DNA of 6,005 bases from Schlesneria sp. (lineage in GTDB: Bacteria; Planctomycetota; Planctomycetia; Planctomycetales; Planctomycetaceae), in assembly GCA_025353525.1 (NCBI GenBank), contig JANXOO010001110.1, positions 1 through 6,005 of the forward strand, read 5' to 3'. A program made the position numbers and the translations under genes. This document shows positions 1-4,472 of this stretch, piece by piece. The notes under the pieces were generated by a model. The model saw only the letters and a list, made by a program, of their open reading frames with translations, was not told the origin of the DNA and did no database searches. Position 1 is the first letter of the stretch. Each line of letters begins with the position of its first letter.

Positions 1-633
1 TTGATCCTGTCGACCAGACCGGTTGGTGAACTTCGATCCCTCGATCAACGCCTGGTCAGTCGTTGCCACGGTGGACTTTGTGCAGGTCTGCCGTTGCCCG
101 GTCAGGAAGGTCGCGTGTTATTGTTGCAGCACTGGTTCCAGGCGATGCAGTTGCCGATCCTGAAACCGCTGGCCGCTTCCGCCCGATATCTGGCGGAACG
201 CTTGCCGGTTTCCGCTCGCGAACTTCGGCAGACGGTCATTGAATTGTCGCGATTGCAGACACGAAAACCGATGCCAATTGATGTGGCGTACCTCCAGCGA
301 TGGCTGGCAAAAAATGATAAATCGCCGCGTTTGTCATTCGAAGCCATTTTGAACCGCGTTGCAGACGAATTCGGTGTCGATGCAAATGAACTTCGATCGA
401 GATCGCGTCAACACGGTTTGGCTGTCCCGCGTCAGTGTGCAATGTGGCTGGCTCGCGATTTGACCGGCAGACCGCTCGACCAAATCGGAAAATATTTCGA
501 CCGGTCGCACACGACTGTTTCGCACAGTCTGTCAAAATTAAACGAGCTGCTTCCGACAATTCCTTCGCTGCTACAGCAAGTCCAAAAACTGCAGTTTCAA
601 TTGAAACAACTCCCCCGCGAAGAATGTGCATAA
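1..633 (+). CDS. dnaA: Chromosomal replication initiator DnaA, C-terminal part (5'-truncated by window edge)
   Basis: DnaA is the ATP-dependent initiator that binds DnaA boxes and melts oriC in the cytoplasm. The 210 visible residues align with the end of the AAA+ domain and with domain IV. Residues 2-45 correspond to the post-sensor-1/box VII region: RLVSR (17-21) matches the arginine-finger motif and is followed by a GL-x5-P pattern. AREL (72-75) matches the sensor 2 VREL motif. Residues 111-183 are domain IV: PRQCAMWLARDLT (143-155), then IGKYFDRSHTTVSH (162-175), the DnaA signature helix-turn-helix. The TTG at base 1 is not the true start, because the Walker A/B part and domains I-III lie upstream of the window. 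Oddities: SRF has become SRC, and the stretch between IG and HTTV is one residue shorter than the usual FGGRD form, with Ser in place of the DNA-contacting Asp. The stop codon lies inside a DnaA box. Identity is firm; the variants are read directly from codons. Confidence 0.95.
   Translation: MILSTRPVGELRSLDQRLVSRCHGGLCAGLPLPGQEGRVLLLQHWFQAMQLPILKPLAASARYLAERLPVSARELRQTVIELSRLQTRKPMPIDVAYLQRWLAKNDKSPRLSFEAILNRVADEFGVDANELRSRSRQHGLAVPRQCAMWLARDLTGRPLDQIGKYFDRSHTTVSHSLSKLNELLPTIPSLLQQVQKLQFQLKQLPREECA
625..633 (-). promoter_or_regulatory. DnaA box, exact match (TTATGCACA on minus strand)
   Basis: The plus strand reads TGTGCATAA, the reverse complement of TTATGCACA, which fits TTWTNCACA at every position. 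The last three bases are the dnaA stop codon, so the box overlaps the end of the coding region. Confidence 0.65.
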
Positions 634-634
634 C

Positions 635-654
635 CTGTGGAAGCTTGTCCACAG
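635..654. promoter_or_regulatory. Inverted pair of DnaA-box-like sites forming a 7-bp stem
   Basis: CTGTGGA (635-641) and TCCACAG (648-654) are perfect inverted repeats around a 6-base centre. The right arm ends the box TTGTCCACA (645-653, one mismatch at position 3). The left arm belongs to a weaker box, GCTTCCACA, on the minus strand (636-644). No T-run follows, so it does not look like an intrinsic terminator for dnaA. Head-to-head DnaA sites are the better reading. Confidence 0.5.
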
Positions 655-726
655 AAATCGCCGTTTTTCAACGTCGTGGATGGTCGACAATATCGGTTCG
701 TTCACAATTGATTGTATTTCCAGGCG

Positions 727-735
727 TTTTCCACA
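727..735 (+). promoter_or_regulatory. DnaA box, exact match to TTWTNCACA (TTTTCCACA)
   Basis: TTTTCCACA fits the relaxed DnaA-box consensus at all nine positions and lies about 95 bases past the dnaA stop, in the same intergenic region as the other sites. Confidence 0.6.
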
Positions 736-778
736 TCGTTTTTGACACCCCTTCGTCCGACATTCCACAGACAATGAT

Positions 779-787
779 TGTGGAGAA
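779..787 (-). promoter_or_regulatory. DnaA box, one mismatch (TTCTCCACA on minus strand)
   Basis: The plus strand TGTGGAGAA is the reverse complement of TTCTCCACA, which differs from TTATCCACA only at position 3. It is paired with a weaker plus-strand site, CATTCCACA, at 761-769. Confidence 0.45.
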
Positions 788-947
788 TCCTCTGTAACTC
801 GCGATTTCTCAACCTCTTGCAGCGCCACCGGAATCGACAATCCACATTTTTTGAGGTCCTCTAATAAGACTTCTACGAGAGATTATTTCAGAAGGAAGAA
901 AGAAGAATCCAGGACTCCGATGATGAGAACATGTCTCACGTCCATCT

Positions 948-2513
948 TCAGATTTGACTGAGTGCTCGTTCGATCCTGACGAGGGACCGGTCGCGGCCCA
1001 GAATGGCCAGTGCGTCGAACAAACCGACGCCTGCTGACTTGCCAGTGACCGCCACCCGCAGTGCATGCACGATTTGCCCAATTTTAATTCCGTTGCTTTC
1101 TGTGAAGTCGTGGACGAGTTTGTCGAGCGTTGTGGCGTCGTAAGGAGTCACTGTTGCGAGTTGGTCCCGGATCGCTGTGAGTAACCCGCGAGCTTCCGGA
1201 GCGTCACGCAATCGTTGCTGGAACGGCTTTTGATCAAATGTCATCGATTCATCGGCAACGAAGAACTCTTTGTAGTCGAGAATATCGCTGAAGACGCGTA
1301 GCCGGTCGGCCACAGCAGCAATCACCCGACCGACATTCGACCGATCCTCGTCGTCCGGCTGGTCAGGAACGAGTCCGGTTTTTATCAGAAAAGGAAGGCA
1401 ACCGACGATTTTGTCTTCCAACGGCAGTTGGTTCATCCAGTGTTGCTGGAAACTTTGCAGTTTCTCGGGATCGAAACCGGCGGCCGCTTTGACGATTCGT
1501 TCGAGTGTAAAATTCTTGACGACATCGTCGAGTGACATGAATTCCGTCGTTCCATCCAGTGACCAGCCGAGTCGTGACAGCGCATTCAGAATTCCCGCCG
1601 GCAAATATCCGAGCCGTTCGTAATATTCGACCATCACCGGATTCAGCGTTTTGGAATCGCCGATACCAAGTTGCGGAAAGACCTCATCCGCCCGGTCGAA
1701 CAACTTCTTCAATTGGGGACTGTTCCGCAGTTTGTCGACATCACGCTTGCTCATTTTTTTCGTTGAACCGGGAGCCGTGATGAACGGTATGTGTGCGAAA
1801 ACAGGCATCGGATTATCGAGGGCCTTGTGAATCAATGCCTGAACGGGCGTGTTGGCCAGATGTTCTTCCGCCCGGATAATATGTGTGATCTCCATCTGAG
1901 CGTCATCGACGACGGTTGCAAAGTTGTAAAGGAATGACCCGTTGCTGCGCATAATCACGGGATCAGGCATCAGCGAGCAATCCCATTCAACGTGACCTCG
2001 CACGGCATCATCAATGGCGATCTTTTGGTCGCGTGGAATCAGAAAACGGACAACAAACGGTCGACCGGTCTCTTCGAGTCTCTTTCGTTCGTCGTCCGAA
2101 AGTTCGAGCGAACGTCGCACGTTGACCCAGGTCCGTTTCGCCGCTTCGGCCTGTTTGCGATCTTCCGCGATCAATTCAGGCGGATCGAAATCCTTGAACG
2201 CCCTTCCCGTAACGAGCAATTGGTCGACGGCGGCCCGATAAAGGTGGCTGCGTTGAGACTGATAATAGGGTTCAAACGATCCGCCGACTTTCGGCCCTTC
2301 GTCCCAGGTCAGTCCCAGCCATTCGAATGCTCGAAAGATCGGTCCCAGTGCCGCTTCGACATTCCGTTCCTGATCGGTGTCATCGACGCGAAGAATAAAT
2401 GTTCCGCCAGTATGCCGAGCCCATAACCAGGCGAACAGAGCGGTTCTCATTCCGCCAATATGCATGTATCCGGTGGGACTGGGGGCGAAACGGGTTCGAA
2501 CGGGTCGGGTCAT
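948..2513 (-). CDS. gltX: Glutamyl-tRNA synthetase (class I)
   Basis: Charges tRNA(Glu) with glutamate in the cytoplasm, using ATP. The 521-residue product opens with RFAPSPTGYMHIGG (8-21, the HIGH motif), then RTALFAWLWAR. LRVDDTDQER (41-50) matches the family's RxEDTD region. VVDDAQMEITHIIRAEEHL (201-219) matches the VVDD...ITHV-R block, and KMSKR is at 253-257. GYLPAGILNALSRLGWS (302-318) begins the C-terminal half, and the anticodon-binding end (about 470-515) has IGQIVHALRVAVTG. The start is the ATG at 2513, because the family begins just before RFAPSPTG; no clear SD precedes it. The frame stays open up to 2654, but that stretch translates a palindromic repeat. Oddities: about 31 extra residues lie between KMSKR and GYLP. 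The usual zinc-site cysteines near residues 105-135 are absent (GRAFKDFDPPEL). Planctomycete enzymes, as I recall, share the insertion. It is convergent with dnaA. Confidence 0.95.
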   Translation of the reverse strand: MTRPVRTRFAPSPTGYMHIGGMRTALFAWLWARHTGGTFILRVDDTDQERNVEAALGPIFRAFEWLGLTWDEGPKVGGSFEPYYQSQRSHLYRAAVDQLLVTGRAFKDFDPPELIAEDRKQAEAAKRTWVNVRRSLELSDDERKRLEETGRPFVVRFLIPRDQKIAIDDAVRGHVEWDCSLMPDPVIMRSNGSFLYNFATVVDDAQMEITHIIRAEEHLANTPVQALIHKALDNPMPVFAHIPFITAPGSTKKMSKRDVDKLRNSPQLKKLFDRADEVFPQLGIGDSKTLNPVMVEYYERLGYLPAGILNALSRLGWSLDGTTEFMSLDDVVKNFTLERIVKAAAGFDPEKLQSFQQHWMNQLPLEDKIVGCLPFLIKTGLVPDQPDDEDRSNVGRVIAAVADRLRVFSDILDYKEFFVADESMTFDQKPFQQRLRDAPEARGLLTAIRDQLATVTPYDATTLDKLVHDFTESNGIKIGQIVHALRVAVTGKSAGVGLFDALAILGRDRSLVRIERALSQI

Positions 2514-2577
2514 CGAACAGGTACTTTTCTTTAAATAGAGTCTGGTTACGCGACCGGCAGTGGAAAATCTACCAGCT

Positions 2578-2627
2578 GAAAAACGGGGACTGGCTCCAAG
2601 CCTTGTTGGTGCCTGTCCCCCTTTTTC
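2578..2627 (+). repeat. Palindromic hairpin repeat, copy A (REP/MITE-like)
   Basis: The arms 2578-2597 and 2608-2627 form an imperfect 20-bp stem around a 10-base loop. The left arm contains GGGGACTGGCTCC, the right arm GGTGCCTGTCCCC, and the base is GAAAAA/TTTTTC. There are two T-T mismatches in the stem, plus a third mismatch at base 2584. It matches the copy at 4292-4341 at 45 of 50 positions, and similarity ends at the stem base. It lies 65 bases upstream of the gltX start, between divergent genes, where a terminator is not expected. A dispersed repeat is therefore the better reading. Confidence 0.85.
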
Positions 2628-2799
2628 ACGGAAATTGAGGGATTTCCGACGCACGTTTTCGTATTTCCGGAATTGGATTCTGATGGAAGAATACGCAAGT
2701 TGACATGCAGAATCCTTCTCTGCAGAAGATTTTTGCCCACTTGGTCGAATTGTCAGTAGATTGGAAAAAACGGGCAGTTTGGGAACACAGCCAGATTCC

Positions 2800-2829
2800 G
2801 TGAATGAATCGACATAAAACGATTATAAT
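2800..2829 (+). promoter_or_regulatory. Putative sigma-70-type promoter for the barrel gene
   Basis: TATAAT at 2824-2829 is a perfect -10 hexamer. GTGAAT at 2800-2805 is a weak -35 (3 of 6) with an 18-base spacer. Transcription would begin near 2836 and leave a 5' UTR of roughly 145 bases before the ATG at 2980. The -10 is clear; the -35 is not, so an activator or a different start is possible. Confidence 0.4.
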
Positions 2830-2881
2830 AAAACGTTTACATCGATTCTAGTCGCCATAGTGACAATCGTTTCAATCGTTT
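2817..2881. repeat. AATCGTTT direct and inverted half-sites around the promoter
   Basis: CAATCGTTT occurs twice in direct tandem (2864-2872 and 2873-2881). Its inverted form AAACGATT is at 2817-2824 and overlaps the first T of the TATAAT box. AAACG (2817-2821) also pairs with CGTTT (2834-2838). The arrangement straddles the presumed transcription start, so it could be an operator with several half-sites or an RNA stem in the leader. No specific regulator can be assigned. Confidence 0.4.
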
Positions 2882-2979
2882 TTTCCAAGTGAATGGCAAT
2901 TTGATTTGCCGGTAACAGAGGACGTTTCAGGGGTTTCCCTCTCCTCGAATCTTCGAAATCCGAGTACAAAACTCACAAA

Positions 2980-4242
2980 ATGTTAACCACATTACTGGTT
3001 GCTGCGACACTTTTTGGAACCGATCCGTCGATCGTGTTTTCCCAGGAGCGCGTCCCCTCTTTTCCTCCGTCAATGGCCTTCAGTGATCAGTCACCTCTGA
3101 CACCTGGCACATCGGCACAATCTGCTGCAACCGGATCCGATTCACGGTTGATCCTAGTCGGCTGCCAATCCCTTCCCGCAGGACAGTGCTGTGTCACCGA
3201 CCCTCGGGCGATGTCGATTGGAGTTTGCGACCAGACGTCTGCGGGGATGCTCGTTCGCGGACAAAATGTATCGGACGATCCCCGATATTCGCAGACCTCA
3301 CGATTAAATGAATCGATTTGGGAAGATCCGTACATCAAGCAATTGCTTGATGAGTTGAATCCATTCGCTCCGCTGCAATTTCAAAACCTGATGAATTACT
3401 ACGATCCCTTCGGGATTCAGATGGGAACGGGCACATTCGGTCAGCAGGGCTATCGTCTGGGATGGAGCACCTACAACGAAATCTCGGTACTTCCGGCAAC
3501 GCAAGCGTTCGGAACGGCGGGAAACATGAAGGTGACGCAGTGGAATTCCAATGCCAGGTATTCGACCGTCCTGCAACCCGGCGTTCTGTTTAACGGGACA
3601 TTCTGGTTCGACGCTCGATGGTGGGATGGACCGAGTGGAGTTGCGTTGCCTGGTCAGGTCGATCAGTTTTCGACCGACCTTGAGTTGGGATTCTTCGATC
3701 AAGGTCCGTGGAGCGGTCAGATCGCATTTCACCCGCAGATTGTCGAAACGTACGAAGCGAAGCTCGACAGAAACGCTTTCAATTTTGATGGACGAGCAGT
3801 GGCAACTTACAAAGCCTCACCACAATGGAGCTTTGTCGGTGGAGTGGCCGTATGGGATCGAGTGAACACGTTGATCATTCCGCATGTGGGTGCCGTGTGG
3901 ACTCCCAATAACCGCTGGGAAGTCCGTGCGTTGTTTCCCAAATCGCGAGTCAGCTACTTTCTCGGCAACTGGCGAAACGCCGATTTTTGGGCTTACGGAC
4001 AATACGAATACACGGCGGAAGCCTGGCAATCGATCATCTCGCCTCCATCGATGGCTGCAACAAGTGACCGAATCCAGATCACCGATCAGCGCTTGACCGC
4101 CGGTTTGCGATGGGACAAGGGACGCTACATCTACTTTACAGAAGCGGGTTACGTCTTTGACCGCCACGTCAAATTCGCAGGTGCAGCCCCATCGTACGAC
4201 CTTGGCAACACCGCAATTATCTCCGTCGGATTTCGATATTAA
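2980..4242 (+). CDS. Putative outer-membrane beta-barrel protein, planctomycete type
   Basis: This 420-residue protein probably sits in the outer membrane; no specific function can be assigned. A hydrophobic start (MLTTLLVAATLFG, 1-13) resembles a signal peptide, with a plausible cut after VFS (19-21). A low-complexity Ser/Thr/Pro stretch with four cysteines (62, 70, 71, 83) follows. From about 130 to the end the sequence is rich in Trp, Tyr and Phe and has alternating polar/hydrophobic strands. It includes NRWEVRALFPKSRVSYFLG (311-329), reminiscent of planctomycete barrel proteins such as those labelled DUF6268, and ends in SVGFRY, with the terminal aromatic expected of barrel substrates. 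The ATG at 2980 is the first canonical start after the in-frame TGA at 2902. No SD is visible. The n-region lacks basic residues, although lysine codons lie just upstream without a usual start codon. The family label is by recall only. Confidence 0.75.
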   Translation: MLTTLLVAATLFGTDPSIVFSQERVPSFPPSMAFSDQSPLTPGTSAQSAATGSDSRLILVGCQSLPAGQCCVTDPRAMSIGVCDQTSAGMLVRGQNVSDDPRYSQTSRLNESIWEDPYIKQLLDELNPFAPLQFQNLMNYYDPFGIQMGTGTFGQQGYRLGWSTYNEISVLPATQAFGTAGNMKVTQWNSNARYSTVLQPGVLFNGTFWFDARWWDGPSGVALPGQVDQFSTDLELGFFDQGPWSGQIAFHPQIVETYEAKLDRNAFNFDGRAVATYKASPQWSFVGGVAVWDRVNTLIIPHVGAVWTPNNRWEVRALFPKSRVSYFLGNWRNADFWAYGQYEYTAEAWQSIISPPSMAATSDRIQITDQRLTAGLRWDKGRYIYFTEAGYVFDRHVKFAGAAPSYDLGNTAIISVGFRY

Positions 4243-4288
4243 CCAACTGTCCAATGTCGGGGATTCATGACGTCGGCGTTCCATGACA

Positions 4289-4344
4289 TCGGAAAAAGGG
4301 GGACTGGCTCCATGTCTTCATGGTGCCTGTCCCCCTTTTTCCGA
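4289..4344 (+). repeat. Palindromic hairpin repeat, copy B (REP/MITE-like, possible terminator)
   Basis: The arms 4289-4311 and 4322-4344 form a 23-bp stem broken only by the same two T-T mismatches seen in copy A. The 10-base loop can extend the stem by ATG/CAT. The conserved core is 4292-4341. A-tract, GC-rich stem and T-tract are in the order of a bidirectional intrinsic terminator, and it lies about 50 bases past the barrel-gene stop, so it may end that transcript. The near-identical copy in a divergent region argues that it is primarily a dispersed repeat. Both copies have the same orientation. Confidence 0.85.
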
Positions 4345-4358
4345 CGAACCCTTTTACA

Positions 4359-4377
4359 AAGTGGTGCCAATCCACTT
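4359..4377. repeat. Short inverted repeat between copy B and the next gene
   Basis: AAGTGG (4359-4364) and CCACTT (4372-4377) are perfect inverted repeats around a 7-base centre. The site is about 95 bases upstream of the next start codon and could be an operator or leader hairpin. It may also be chance, as the stem is only six base pairs. Confidence 0.25.
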
Positions 4378-4458
4378 GGTAAGTATCTGCGTTTCCCGGC
4401 ATCAGGCTTCTGCTGGAGTACGATGGCTCGTTAAGATAACGATCAATCGAATTCTGTT

Positions 4459-4464
4459 GGAGGA
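4459..4464 (+). promoter_or_regulatory. Strong Shine-Dalgarno fixing the start at 4473
   Basis: GGAGGA ends 8 bases before the ATG at 4473 and is a near-perfect anti-SD match. It is the only convincing SD in the window and settles the start of the downstream gene, whose frame has an in-frame TAA at 4437-4439. Confidence 0.8.
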
Positions 4465-4472
4465 AACCCCTG

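Larger units (their letters stand above)
625..850. other. Candidate replication origin (oriC): DnaA-box cluster downstream of dnaA
   Basis: This non-coding stretch carries seven CCACA/TGTGG-type 9-mers related to the DnaA box TTWTNCACA. Exact matches are at 625-633 (-) and 727-735 (+). One-mismatch sites are at 645-653 (+) and 779-787 (-). Two-mismatch sites are at 636-644 (-), 761-769 (+) and 838-846 (+). Two exact matches in about 230 bases is far above the roughly 0.01-0.02 expected from uniform base use. oriC next to dnaA is common in bacteria, and that context supports the call. An AT-rich run near 699-720 between the box groups could be the unwinding element, but this is weak. Bases 851-947, up to the gltX stop, contain no gene or convincing terminator. 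The alternative reading is a DnaA autoregulatory or titration cluster. Confidence 0.7.
2514..2979. other. Divergent intergenic region between gltX and the barrel gene
   Basis: These 466 bases contain no supported gene. They hold a 50-base palindromic repeat (2578-2627), a -10 box facing right (2824-2829), and AATCGTTT-type half-sites (2817-2881). A perfect TTGACA lies on the plus strand at 2700-2705, but no good -10 sits 16-18 bases downstream. TGCAGAA occurs twice (2706-2712 and 2721-2727). The gltX promoter should be here on the minus strand, but I could not find a convincing -35/-10 pair for it. Confidence 0.6.

Noticed and set aside
1..3. TTG at base 1 as the dnaA start codon
   Set aside because: The translation begins in the middle of the AAA+ domain, so the reading frame must continue upstream of the window.
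924..938. TGAGA/TCTCA hairpin as a shared terminator for dnaA and gltX
   Set aside because: The stem is only five base pairs, AT-rich and without a T-run on either strand.
2514..2654. N-terminal extension of GltX by 47 residues to an ATG at 2654
   Set aside because: The family starts immediately before RFAPSPTG, and the extension translates hairpin repeat copy A.
2700..2705. Perfect TTGACA as a promoter -35
   Set aside because: No acceptable -10 hexamer occurs 16-18 bases downstream, so it is probably chance.
3154..3165. Lipobox-like LVGC at residues 59-62 of the barrel protein
   Set aside because: It is too far from the N-terminus, has only a four-residue hydrophobic run before it, and no start codon nearby would place it in a signal peptide.
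4432..4437. TAAGAT as a -10 box for the gene at 4473
   Set aside because: It matches only four of six positions and lacks a recognisable -35 at suitable spacing.
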